Shown: positions 7,216 through 14,581, counted from the first letter of the stretch. The stretch is DNA of 16,266 nt from an uncultured Clostridia bacterium (GCA_947171615.1 CAMVYG010000026.1:1-16266), one strand, 5' to 3'. The notes: generated by a model from the sequence alone, not told the origin. A program made the numbers and translations.

Positions 7216-9429
7216 ATGCAGAAAACAGATGGATTTATGCTGGGAAACGGACGCTGCTATTTAGTGGAAGGCTCTGATTTTGAGCTGGACCGCAGCGCCA
7301 AAACATGCGACCGGTATGAAACGCCGATTCCGTTTCACAGTATCGTATGTTTAAACGGTCCGGTCTACGGGTTCAATCACTTTGCATATGGCTTTACCAT
7401 TACCTTGGAGTACACCTTAAACGGAACACAGCGTGTTTGCGGATTTGAATCCGGAATGAAGCAGTCGATTCGATATGAATCGGACAGTATTCTCAACGAG
7501 CTGGAGGATTCCTGTGTAAAAATCCAGATTCGGGATACGGTTCGTCCCCATCAGGATGTGATCGTTCGGCAGATCTCCGTGCAGAATAAGCAGGAAGCGA
7601 TCATGGAAGATCCGAGGCTCACCGTCCGCTATCAGTATGACCGCCGGAACCTGACTTACTGCGACTTTGACGGTTCCTATCTTCCCATGCCAAAATCGAT
7701 CACAAAGCCTCTGCTCTATGAAGAACATGTAGTTTTCGATCCCTCCAAAATCACCTTCCGGATCCCAGCGCACAAGCCCATGTACGACGACTGGGCCTGC
7801 GGCTATGGAAACCAATTGGATTATGGATTTATGCACGAGCGGTATTTAACGGTATCCGCTGTTCCTTCTGTCCAAAACATGACGGACACTTCCTTCCAGA
7901 TCCCATTGGATCAAAGCCTGTCCGCTCAGATCCTGTTTGGATTTGGCTTTACCGTGGAGGAATCTGTTCCTTCCCCTGCCGGCGAAGCATCGCGGCAGCC
8001 TGACGCATCAGATCAAATGCCCCTCATTGAAAGCGACTGTGAGTTGATTCCCTTCCTGTTCCAGAGAATTGATTCTCTGATCCGCTCCAACACTTCTGAA
8101 TCAGGAGGCGTGCTGGCTCAGCCGGTCATGTACCCCATGTCCTATAACCGGGATATTTATGGCTCTTTTGTGTTTTATTACGGCATGGGAAACCTGCCCA
8201 TGCTCAAAAAGATCCTCTGGTTTTTCCATGTCTGCCAAACTACCTATGATCTGCAAAACGCCTATGACATAGAATCCTTTGGGTATCAGCCCGGCCCCGA
8301 TTTCAAACCGGTGCCTTCCCGCCACAAAAACGCCGAGGTCCCCTCGTATTTTATTTTGATGGCGAGAGATTACTATCGCCTGAGCAACGATCTGGAACTG
8401 ATCCGGGAGCTGTATCCCCACTTGATCCATAACCTGGAATCTCAAATCAAAACCGCCCACCACACCATTGGTACGGAAGGGGACGAATCTTACACCAACT
8501 TCCCTGAAAGCACGCCGCTGTTCCACGAAGAAATGTCTGATTCCTGCTTTCTGTATGCCGCTGCCTGCGATTTCATCTGTGAAATTACCGAAAAGCTGGG
8601 GTATGAGGAGGATCACAAGCTCTATGCCCAGCGGGCCAAGAACTGCCGGGACGCTGTAGAAAATCGCATGTGGCTGGAAAAAGAAGGGCATTATCTGTTC
8701 TCCAGAAAAGAGGATCAGATCGACGCAAGGCCCGCCCTGGATCTGCTGTGCCATCCTCTCTTTTTCCAGTATGCAGATCCCCATCATTCACACAGCTTTG
8801 AAAGCTTTCTTGCTGTGCTGGAAAAGCTGGTCAGCCCTCATCTTCAGATCGTACCCGAATTCAACCTGTGCGCAGGAGGCGATATCGGCTACCTTCTGTA
8901 TAATGCCGCCGCTTTCCAGCTTCCGGAAGCCGACAGCTTCTTTGAGGATTACAAAAAGTTTGCTTCCACCTCCGGAGCATTTTCTGAATATTACTTTTTC
9001 CGGGACGGCGAATATTGCCGCCTGGGAGGGAATTTGCGCCCATGGGAAAGCGGGATCAACGGTTATTCTTTGTTCTCCTATTTATTTGGCATTCGCACGG
9101 ACCGTCCCAACCGTCTGCTCCGGATCGCTCCCCATCTTCCGTCAGCTGCAAATCACCTGAGCATTCAGAATTATCCCGTGGGAAAGCAGAACTTGTCTAT
9201 GTCCATCCGGCGGGATAAGGACGGGGAAACCGTCGAGCTCTGCGGCGATCTCTCCGACTATACCATTCAGCTTGTGACCGGAAGCGCCTATCGGCAGTCT
9301 GTATCTATCACAGTGAACGGTCAGACTGTTTCCCCACAGGTTTTCTCATTCCAGAACAGATCAAAAGAATACACCGTGCCTGTTACCCTGGAACAAAATA
9401 AAGCAGTGATCTGCATTAGAAGGAGCTGA
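7216..9429 (+). CDS. Putative cytoplasmic glycoside hydrolase, six-hairpin (alpha/alpha)6 type, family unassigned
   Basis: 737 residues, no signal peptide or membrane helix, so it should act inside the cell on imported oligosaccharides. Layout: a beta-rich N-terminal part (about 1-255), a Pro/Ser-rich link (about 255-270), a helical barrel-like part (about 270-625) and a C-terminal beta part (about 640-737). The sequence YPMSYNRDIYGS (D313), IGTEGDESY (E421, D423, E424), SGAFSEYYF (E591) and RPWESGING (E611) has the look of catalytic and sugar-binding segments in six-hairpin glycosidases, and RLLRIAPHLPSAANHLSI resembles the C-terminal sandwich of such enzymes. I cannot name a GH family; GH78-, GH95- or debranching-type relatives are possible. 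The next gene begins 4 bases after the stop, with its ribosome site inside this gene's end, so the two are translationally coupled. Confidence 0.8.
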   Translation: MQKTDGFMLGNGRCYLVEGSDFELDRSAKTCDRYETPIPFHSIVCLNGPVYGFNHFAYGFTITLEYTLNGTQRVCGFESGMKQSIRYESDSILNELEDSCVKIQIRDTVRPHQDVIVRQISVQNKQEAIMEDPRLTVRYQYDRRNLTYCDFDGSYLPMPKSITKPLLYEEHVVFDPSKITFRIPAHKPMYDDWACGYGNQLDYGFMHERYLTVSAVPSVQNMTDTSFQIPLDQSLSAQILFGFGFTVEESVPSPAGEASRQPDASDQMPLIESDCELIPFLFQRIDSLIRSNTSESGGVLAQPVMYPMSYNRDIYGSFVFYYGMGNLPMLKKILWFFHVCQTTYDLQNAYDIESFGYQPGPDFKPVPSRHKNAEVPSYFILMARDYYRLSNDLELIRELYPHLIHNLESQIKTAHHTIGTEGDESYTNFPESTPLFHEEMSDSCFLYAAACDFICEITEKLGYEEDHKLYAQRAKNCRDAVENRMWLEKEGHYLFSRKEDQIDARPALDLLCHPLFFQYADPHHSHSFESFLAVLEKLVSPHLQIVPEFNLCAGGDIGYLLYNAAAFQLPEADSFFEDYKKFASTSGAFSEYYFFRDGEYCRLGGNLRPWESGINGYSLFSYLFGIRTDRPNRLLRIAPHLPSAANHLSIQNYPVGKQNLSMSIRRDKDGETVELCGDLSDYTIQLVTGSAYRQSVSITVNGQTVSPQVFSFQNRSKEYTVPVTLEQNKAVICIRRS

Positions 9430-9433
9430 TCAG

Positions 9434-10489
9434 ATGAATAACCGAGAAAGGATCCTCTCTCTTTTTGAGGGAAAGCCCATAGACCGAAAGCCCCTTTTCT
9501 TTTATTTTACTCCCTGGGACGAAACCATCGACCGGTGGCACAAGGAGGGGATGACCGGCGACTGGAGAGAATACTTTGGGTTTGATACCGGCATTCAGGT
9601 AGTAGACATTGATCTTGGATATCTTCCCAAGTTCCCGTATGAAGAAATAGAAATCAGGGAGCACACTAAGATTTTCCGGGACGAACGCGGAATTTTACAG
9701 GAAGGAATGATAGACGGCTCCACGATCCCCAAATATCTGGAATACCCGGTAAAAGACAGAGAAAGCTGGCTGGAATTAAAAAAACGCCTGGATCCAGACG
9801 ATCCCCGGCGGGTGCCGCAGGATCTTGCGGAACGATATCAAAACACCGATGCCGTTTTACAGCTCGGCACCTATCCGTATGGGCTGTTCGGGACGCTCCG
9901 GGATATGATGGGCGCAGAGGAACTGCTGGTTTCCTTTTATACGCAGCCGGATCTGATCCATGAAATGATGGACTACCTTACAGATTTCTGGATCCGGATC
10001 TATGAAAAAGTCACCGAGCAAATTCAGATAGACGCCATCCATATCTGGGAGGATATGTCCGGGAAAACCGGTTCTCTCATTTCCCCTGCCATGATAAAGG
10101 AATTCATGCTTCCCAATTATCAAAAAATACGGAATTTTGCGGATACTCATCAAATTCGCATTTTTTCAGTAGATACCGATGGAGATTGCTCTCAGTTGAT
10201 CCCTCTTTTCATGAGCGCCGGGGTGAATTGCATGTTCCCCTTTGAAGTGCAGGCAGGCTGCGATGTCAACCGGTTTGCGGAAGAATATCCCGATCTCTGC
10301 ATTATGGGTGGGATTAATAAGCAGGCCTTATGGAAGGATCCTGCGGCCATCGATGCAGAGCTTGAACGGGTGTCCGGCATGTTCCGGCCCGGTATACGGT
10401 ATATCCCCGCTCCTGATCACCTGATCCCACCGGAGGTCTCCTTCGATAACTTTTGCTACTTTATAAAAAAGTTAAAAGAAATGCTGTAA
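9434..10489 (+). CDS. Uroporphyrinogen decarboxylase superfamily protein, not HemE
   Basis: 351 residues, usual length for the URO-D/MtaA superfamily. The opening NNRERILSLFEGKPIDRKP matches the superfamily start, and IWEDMSGKTG (about 204-213), VDTDGDC (246-252), GVNCMFPFEVQAG (263-275), IMGGINK (290-296) and YIPAPDHLIPPEVSFDNF (323-340) follow the TIM-barrel strands. The HemE N-terminal substrate motif is absent. The His-X-Cys zinc ligands of the corrinoid methyltransferases MtaA/CmuA fall where this protein has Asp-Thr-Asp, and their later Cys falls where it has PAPDH. It is therefore neither a heme enzyme nor a canonical methyltransferase. AGGAG at 9421-9425 gives a coupled start. Being in a sugar-uptake operon suggests sugar or glycoside chemistry, but the reaction is unknown. 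Confidence 0.85.
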   Translation: MNNRERILSLFEGKPIDRKPLFFYFTPWDETIDRWHKEGMTGDWREYFGFDTGIQVVDIDLGYLPKFPYEEIEIREHTKIFRDERGILQEGMIDGSTIPKYLEYPVKDRESWLELKKRLDPDDPRRVPQDLAERYQNTDAVLQLGTYPYGLFGTLRDMMGAEELLVSFYTQPDLIHEMMDYLTDFWIRIYEKVTEQIQIDAIHIWEDMSGKTGSLISPAMIKEFMLPNYQKIRNFADTHQIRIFSVDTDGDCSQLIPLFMSAGVNCMFPFEVQAGCDVNRFAEEYPDLCIMGGINKQALWKDPAAIDAELERVSGMFRPGIRYIPAPDHLIPPEVSFDNFCYFIKKLKEML

Positions 10490-10518
10490 CTGTATTTCGC
10501 CTTTGACAGCCAAAATGA

Positions 10519-10577
10519 AAAAGCAGCGCATATTTAAAATCCAAATGGAGAAAAAATATGCGCTGCTTTTCTATTTT
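10519..10577. terminator. Intrinsic terminator after the UroD-like gene
   Basis: AAAAGCAGCGCATAT (10519-10533) pairs perfectly with ATATGCGCTGCTTTT (10556-10570), followed by CTATTTTT. A-rich sequence on the other side makes it usable on both strands. The 150 bases from 10578 to 10731 show no gene or site I can support. Confidence 0.85.
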
Positions 10578-10731
10578 TACAAACCAACTCCTTAAACTGC
10601 GATCAATCGGTAAGCAACCTCCCCTTTTTCAGAATAATTTCTCCTCTGTTCCAATCAAGACTATTCATTTCGTTCAAAGCAACAGTAAGTGCAGCAGTAT
10701 ATAGTACGTATCCTTACGCGGCCCAGAGATT

Positions 10732-11157
10732 CTAATAAAGCCTATACTTCCTCTGGGGTTCGTCAAAGAGCTTCCAGCGCAGCCAGTCGTCCAGAAAAAC
10801 CGCTGCCAGGGAAATCGCTGCCCACAGCAGAGAATAGGGCAGGCAGATCTGCCCCCACAGATTCAGCGGCATATTGGAATAATCCCACACGTTCCACCCC
10901 ATCCATACATTGACAAAGAGTCCTGTGATAAGCTCCAAAACCGTAATGATCCCGCCGCCTAACAGCATCTGCCACAAAAGCCCCATATTCCGGCAAAATT
11001 TCTCATTGATCGCGCCGATAAGCACAAAACACGCCCCGCCTAACAGCAGCATACTCCAATGAGAACGCCCTCTGGCGACTTCTTCGATCAATACATACAG
11101 CACGCCTCCGATACAAAACAGCACCAGGGCCCTGCACCATTTCTGCATGTTTCGCAA
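10732..11157 (-). CDS. Small membrane protein, putative ABC-transporter type IV (CmpB, PF06541) family
   Basis: 141 residues with four membrane helices (about 9-25, 33-50, 62-82, 102-121). The segment GWNVWDYSNMPLNLWGQICL followed by PYSLLWA is the hallmark of the PF06541 family, common in Clostridia and of unproven function despite its name. The start is a TTG at 11157, chosen because the G-rich ribosome site GAGGGGGG lies 6 bases upstream; the next ATG (11148) would be 15 bases away. It is divergent from the S-layer protein gene, with promoters that overlap. It stands alone as a transcription unit; the terminator at 10519-10577 may serve it from the other side. Confidence 0.82.
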   Translation of the reverse strand: MRNMQKWCRALVLFCIGGVLYVLIEEVARGRSHWSMLLLGGACFVLIGAINEKFCRNMGLLWQMLLGGGIITVLELITGLFVNVWMGWNVWDYSNMPLNLWGQICLPYSLLWAAISLAAVFLDDWLRWKLFDEPQRKYRLY

Positions 11158-11224
11158 GATGATCCCCCCTCTTATTTGATTTCTATGCAGCTCTTTTGAC
11201 TAACAGACTTTTCCGGGAAGAATC

Positions 11225-11253
11225 TTTACAAAACCATTTCAGAATCGTATAAT
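11225..11253 (+). promoter_or_regulatory. Promoter of the S-layer-domain protein gene
   Basis: TTTACA (11225-11230), 17-base spacer, perfect TATAAT (11248-11253). Start near 11260, leader about 60 bases, ribosome site AGGAGG at 11307-11312, 8 bases before the ATG. Confidence 0.8.
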
Positions 11254-11277
11254 AAATATGATTCTTCAAGGAGGCAA
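11249..11277 (-). promoter_or_regulatory. Opposing promoter overlapping the S-layer gene promoter
   Basis: On the minus strand TTGCCT (11277-11272), 17-base spacer, TATTAT (11254-11249). Its -10 box overlaps the plus-strand TATAAT by five bases. It would transcribe the small membrane-protein gene starting at 11157 with a leader of about 85 bases. Confidence 0.55.
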
Positions 11278-11320
11278 GGAAAAAGAAATCTGTACTTCAA
11301 AATTGCAGGAGGTATTTTAC

Positions 11321-13060
11321 ATGAAAAAGACTCGCACAAAAATACTCAGCCTTCTTCTGGCTGTACTAATGGTACTCACAGTTTTTCCCCTGAGCGCTTC
11401 TGCGGCGGAACTGCCCTTTACCGACGTTCCCTCCGGAGCATGGTACAACGGCGCTGTCACCTATGCCTATGAGAACAAGCTGTTCAACGGCACCAGCGAA
11501 ACTACCTTTTCTCCCAACGCCGCCATGACCCGCGGCATGTTCGTTACGGTGCTTGCCAACGCTACAGAAAACTACAATAAGGAAGATTGGGCAGGAAAGG
11601 CCAGCTTTACCGATGTAAATGCAAACCTTTACTACGCAGCTCCCATTGAATGGGCCTATCAAATGGGCCTGATCAACGGCGTGGGCAATAACAAGTTCAG
11701 CCCCGACACCCCCGTCACCCGCCAGCAGATGGCAAAAATCTTTTACGATTACGCCGCCAAAACCGGCAATACCGTATCTTACTCCAACACCACCTTCCAT
11801 GCCTTCCCCGATAAGTCAAATGTTTCAAACTATGCGAAAACCGGCATGAAATGGGCTACCCATCACAAGATCATCAACGGCAGCACAGAGGGCAGCAGAT
11901 CCTATCTGAAGCCCCAGAGCACCGCCACCCGTGCCGAGGTTGCCCAGGTATTTAAAAACGCTCAGGGCACCCTTGTAAAACACACGGTAGATCAAAGCAT
12001 TGTTATTCCTGATAAGGACCCCACCGATATCGACCCGGTCGATCCCTTCAAGGCGCCCACAAAATTCAGCAAAAGCGCCGGGGGCGTCAGCGTGACCGGT
12101 GTGGAATTTAACCCGCAAAACGGATACACTGCCCAGGCCGTACTGGCAAACAATAAGCTGTACAGCACCGAAAGCGCAGCAGGCATTGCCAAGCGCACGG
12201 GGGCTTATGTGGCAGTAAACGGCGCGTTTTATCAGTGCTATTCCCCCAATCAGAGCGATTATCTGACTACCTATTCCACGCTTATCAATAACGGCCAGAT
12301 CCTCCGCCTGGATAACACCTTTGCTCCCTATAAGCCCACCTTTGTAGTGGATTCCAACGGGAAAGCCTCCATTGAGTTTTGCAAAATTTTGCAGAGCGTA
12401 ACCCACACCCGGGACGGCGAAGTCATTGAAGCTCCCGGCACCGACCAGATCGGCCTGAATCTTTCTGTTTCCGATGGAACAAAAATGATCGCCACGAAGG
12501 CCTTCGGCAGCAAGATCCCCGGCACAGTATTAAACGCCGCTGTAGCCGACGCAAACGGTATCGTTACAAAAGTTTATCACAACGCGAAGGACGTGCCCAT
12601 TCCCCAGACCGGCTTTGTGCTGTACGAACGTAAAATGCGCTCTCAGTGGGATACGCTGGTAGGCAGCTGCCAGGTAGGAGATAAGCTGGAGGTTTCCGTG
12701 AAATATGAAGGCTGCTCTACCCAGGATGTTGTTACCGCCCTGAGCTGCGGCCCCACCGTTGTAAAGAACGGCAAGCCATACGGCAACGCCTCCACCTACA
12801 AGCAGGAGGGTTTTACCGATACCCATGTAACCGGCGGTTCCGCCGCCAGAATGGCCATTGGCGTAAAGAAGGACGGCACAGTCGTCATTGCTCACGCCTC
12901 CTGCACTCTAAGCCAGCTGGGCAGCGCCATGGCGGCTTTGGGCTGCCAGACTGCCATGAACCTGGACGGCGGCGCTTCCTGTGCCCTGTATCTGCAAGGC
13001 GCGGCAGTGGTTCCCGCAGGGCGGGCTATGAGCAATATGCTGGTATTTGCAAAGAAGTGA
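11321..13060 (+). CDS. S-layer-anchored phosphodiester glycosidase (three SLH domains plus NAGPA-like domain)
   Basis: 579 residues. The start at 11321 is fixed by AGGAGG 8 bases upstream. Residues 1-28 are a Sec signal peptide cut after ASA. Three SLH repeats follow (about 31-85, 94-148, 160-213), recognisable by FTDV-type openings and TRGMF, TRQQMA and TRAEVA endings; these bind pyruvylated secondary wall polymers. A short Asp/Pro-rich linker (DPTDIDPVDP) leads to a PF09992 domain: VAVNGAFYQ near residue 297, LSCGPTVVKNGKPY, then SAARMAIGVKKDGTVVIAHA and the family-end motif MNLDGGASCALY (N547-G551). Relatives include the eukaryotic N-acetylglucosamine-1-phosphodiester glycosidase and bacterial exopolysaccharide proteins; the natural bacterial substrate is mostly unknown. 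It should act at the cell surface, perhaps on wall teichoic or sugar-phosphate polymers (inference). Confidence 0.93.
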   Translation: MKKTRTKILSLLLAVLMVLTVFPLSASAAELPFTDVPSGAWYNGAVTYAYENKLFNGTSETTFSPNAAMTRGMFVTVLANATENYNKEDWAGKASFTDVNANLYYAAPIEWAYQMGLINGVGNNKFSPDTPVTRQQMAKIFYDYAAKTGNTVSYSNTTFHAFPDKSNVSNYAKTGMKWATHHKIINGSTEGSRSYLKPQSTATRAEVAQVFKNAQGTLVKHTVDQSIVIPDKDPTDIDPVDPFKAPTKFSKSAGGVSVTGVEFNPQNGYTAQAVLANNKLYSTESAAGIAKRTGAYVAVNGAFYQCYSPNQSDYLTTYSTLINNGQILRLDNTFAPYKPTFVVDSNGKASIEFCKILQSVTHTRDGEVIEAPGTDQIGLNLSVSDGTKMIATKAFGSKIPGTVLNAAVADANGIVTKVYHNAKDVPIPQTGFVLYERKMRSQWDTLVGSCQVGDKLEVSVKYEGCSTQDVVTALSCGPTVVKNGKPYGNASTYKQEGFTDTHVTGGSAARMAIGVKKDGTVVIAHASCTLSQLGSAMAALGCQTAMNLDGGASCALYLQGAAVVPAGRAMSNMLVFAKK

Positions 13061-13093
13061 TCAGGCAGACCTGATACCACATAAGCATTGGAA

Positions 13094-13131
13094 ACGGGCC
13101 GGAAGGAACTCACCTTCCGGCCCGTCTTTTC
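13094..13131. terminator. Intrinsic terminator after the S-layer protein gene
   Basis: ACGGGCCGGAAGG (13094-13106) pairs perfectly with CCTTCCGGCCCGT (13113-13125) across a 6-base loop, then CTTTTCTT. It lies between two converging genes and may also stop RsgA transcripts, though the T-run on that side is poor. Confidence 0.9.
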
Positions 13132-13140
13132 TTGCGGAAG

Positions 13141-14163
13141 CTATCGCCCCGTTTTCCCTTTTCTCCCCGGTTTTTTCACCGGCTGCTTCTTTCTCTTTTC
13201 CTTTCTTCTGGATACCGCCGCTTCACGGTGCAGCTTTCGGTAGCTTTCCAGCCGCTCCGGAGAGAGCTGACCATCGGCAACTGCCTGCAACACAGCGCAG
13301 CCGGGTTCTGCTTCATGGCGGCAATCGGAAAACCTGCACTGTTTGGAAAAAGCTTCGATATCCGGAAAGGCTTCTCCCAGACCCTCGCTTACGTCCCATA
13401 TTCCCAGCTGGCGCATGCCGGGGGTATCAATCACCAGTGTGCCGCAGGGCAGGCGAAACATCTGCCTGTGGGTCGTGGTATGGCGGCCTCTGCCGTCCTC
13501 CTCCCGGATCGCCCCTGTTTCCATCAGCTCTTTTCCCGCAAGCCTGTTTAAAAGGCTGGATTTCCCCACGCCGGAGGAGCCCAAAAACACCAAAGTCTTT
13601 CCCGGCAGCAGATAGGGCTTCAGCAGCTCTATCCCCTCCCCGGTTTTCGCGCTGACGGCAATCACCTGCACTCCCTGCGCCGCCTTCTCGGCCGCCGCAA
13701 GCTCTGTGGCGTGATCGCCTGGCAGATCTGCCTTTGTCAGCACCACTACCGGTTCCGCGCCGCTTTGCCACGCCTGGGCAAGATACCGCTCCAAGCGGGG
13801 AATATTAAAATTTTCATTGAGAGACTGCACCACAAATACCGTGTCAAAATTAGCGGCAACCGCCTGCTCTGTCGGACGCCCCGGCGTGGGGTCCCGCCGG
13901 GAAAAGAAGGTTCGGCGCGGCAGGGTGCGCAGGATCACGCTGTCTCCCACAGGGTTATAGGCAAGCTCCACAAAATCCCCCACCGTGGGGAAATCCTCCG
14001 CTCCCATGCCGAAATAGACAGCGCTTTTCAGCCGAGCGCAGCATTCCCCCTGTTCACAAACCAGCTCATACCGCTCCTTATGAACGGCAGTTACCCTGGC
14101 AATTTTTTCGGTTTCCAGTTGATATGTTTCCGGAATAAGCCCGTATTCTTTTAAATCGATCAT
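13141..14163 (-). CDS. rsgA: Ribosome small-subunit-dependent GTPase RsgA
   Basis: 340 residues, slightly longer than the usual 290-330 because of a basic C-terminal tail. Domain order: N-terminal OB-fold (about 20-85), then a circularly permuted GTPase with G4 TKAD (143-146), G5 SAK (171-173), G1 GSSGVGKSS (195-203), switch GRHTTTHR (226-233) and G3 DTPG (246-249), then the zinc finger with C276, C281, H283 and C289 in the family spacing CX4CXHX5C. The tail from about 318 is Lys/Arg-rich and may touch rRNA. It is a cytoplasmic late 30S-subunit assembly factor that hydrolyses GTP on the ribosome. The ATG at 14163 has GGAGG 7 bases upstream. An overlapping small frame starts 55 bases upstream (see 14078-14218). 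Confidence 0.98.
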   Translation of the reverse strand: MIDLKEYGLIPETYQLETEKIARVTAVHKERYELVCEQGECCARLKSAVYFGMGAEDFPTVGDFVELAYNPVGDSVILRTLPRRTFFSRRDPTPGRPTEQAVAANFDTVFVVQSLNENFNIPRLERYLAQAWQSGAEPVVVLTKADLPGDHATELAAAEKAAQGVQVIAVSAKTGEGIELLKPYLLPGKTLVFLGSSGVGKSSLLNRLAGKELMETGAIREEDGRGRHTTTHRQMFRLPCGTLVIDTPGMRQLGIWDVSEGLGEAFPDIEAFSKQCRFSDCRHEAEPGCAVLQAVADGQLSPERLESYRKLHREAAVSRRKEKRKKQPVKKPGRKGKTGR

Positions 14164-14218
14164 GAAATTCCTCCTGTGCTTTGAATAAGAAAGTTCCTGA
14201 AAGCTTGAGATATTTCAT
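14078..14218 (-). CDS. Possible 46-codon upstream ORF overlapping the start of rsgA
   Basis: ATG at 14218 with GGAG (14231-14228) exactly 9 bases upstream; the frame reads across the rsgA ribosome site and 86 bases into rsgA in another frame, ending TAA at 14078. The peptide starts MKYLKLSGTFLFKAQEEF. The ribosome site is as good as that of rsgA. The peptide resembles nothing I know, and its second half merely shadows rsgA, so the likely role, if real, is translational coupling or control of rsgA rather than a working protein. Confidence 0.3.
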   Translation of the reverse strand: MKYLKLSGTFLFKAQEEFHDRFKRIRAYSGNISTGNRKNCQGNCRS

Positions 14219-14274
14219 AAAGCATCACTCCTTTTCAAATGATACACCGTAAGATTTCAGCTGCCGGATAAAAT

Positions 14275-14420
14275 TGTTAGTTAGCTGTTAACTGTTAGAA
14301 AGAGCAAAAAGCTTTGCACCGCTGGTTGGGATATTATCGAGATCCTTCGCTCCGCTCAGGATGACAGTGAGTGCCATGCCCTTGTTCTAACAACTAGCGA
14401 CTAACAGCTAACAACTAACA
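14275..14420. repeat. Short element with terminal inverted repeats (MITE/REP-like)
   Basis: The left end 14275-14299 opens TGTTAGTTAGCTGTTA; the right end 14386-14420, read backwards, opens TGTTAGTTGTTAGCTGTTA. Over 25 left-hand bases all but one match, with two gaps. The core holds ATCCTTCGC...GCTCAGGAT (14342-14362), which on the other strand reads ATCCTGAGCGGAGCGAAGGAT-like halves: a 5-bp stem, a GA/GA pair, a 2-bp stem and a GGA loop. Sequences of the type CCTTCGCT-CGCTCAGGATGAC occur as dispersed intergenic repeats in many bacteria (from memory). No coding sequence and no clear target-site duplication is seen. Confidence 0.6.
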
Positions 14421-14425
14421 GGCGC

Positions 14426-14470
14426 AAAAATGCCGCGGCAAGCAGCCTTTTCCATGCTGCTTACCGCGGC
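14426..14470 (-). terminator. Intrinsic terminator, minus strand
   Basis: GCCGCGGCAAGCAGC (14432-14446) and GCTGCTTACCGCGGC (14456-14470) form a 15-bp stem with one mismatch and a 9-base loop. On the minus strand TTTTT follows after one base (14430-14426). It ends the small transcript that starts near 14640 and possibly read-through from the MATE gene, and it insulates rsgA. Confidence 0.85.
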
Positions 14471-14548
14471 CTGTCAGTTTGACACACCGTATAAAACTTC
14501 ACGAAAGGTCGCTTTCAGCGGCAGGGGTACGCCCCGCCCCTATGAAAT

Positions 14549-14581
14549 TTAGAGTACAGCACCCTCAAACACAAATTTCAT
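14549..14581 (-). CDS. Candidate 10-residue peptide ORF in the small transcript
   Basis: ATG at 14581 to TAA at 14549 encodes MKFVFEGAVL. AAAGGAG ends 10 bases upstream, a good ribosome site. Start and stop codons both fall in a perfect 10-bp stem, so folding and translation would exclude each other. There is no run of one amino acid's codons as in classic attenuation peptides. Too short to prove coding by composition. Confidence 0.35.
   Translation of the reverse strand: MKFVFEGAVL

Noticed and set aside
8101..8787. Long open frame on the minus strand inside the glycosidase gene.
   Set aside because: Fully opposite a clear gene, no ribosome site and no recognisable protein features; a shadow frame.
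9434..10489. Identification as HemE of heme synthesis.
   Set aside because: Lacks the HemE N-terminal substrate motif, has different active-site signatures and lies in a sugar operon without heme genes.
10603..10713. A 36-codon minus-strand stretch between two stops reading like protein (ends NRGEIILKKGRLLTD).
   Set aside because: No ribosome site, no recognisable family and too short; could be a gene remnant but cannot be supported.
11825..12406. Long minus-strand frame opposite the S-layer protein.
   Set aside because: Composition mirrors the repetitive GC-biased codons of the real gene; no start signals or domains.
14275..14420. CRISPR-like or tandem repeat reading of the GTTA-rich ends.
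   Set aside because: Repeats are inverted, irregular and without spacers; no cas genes in the window.
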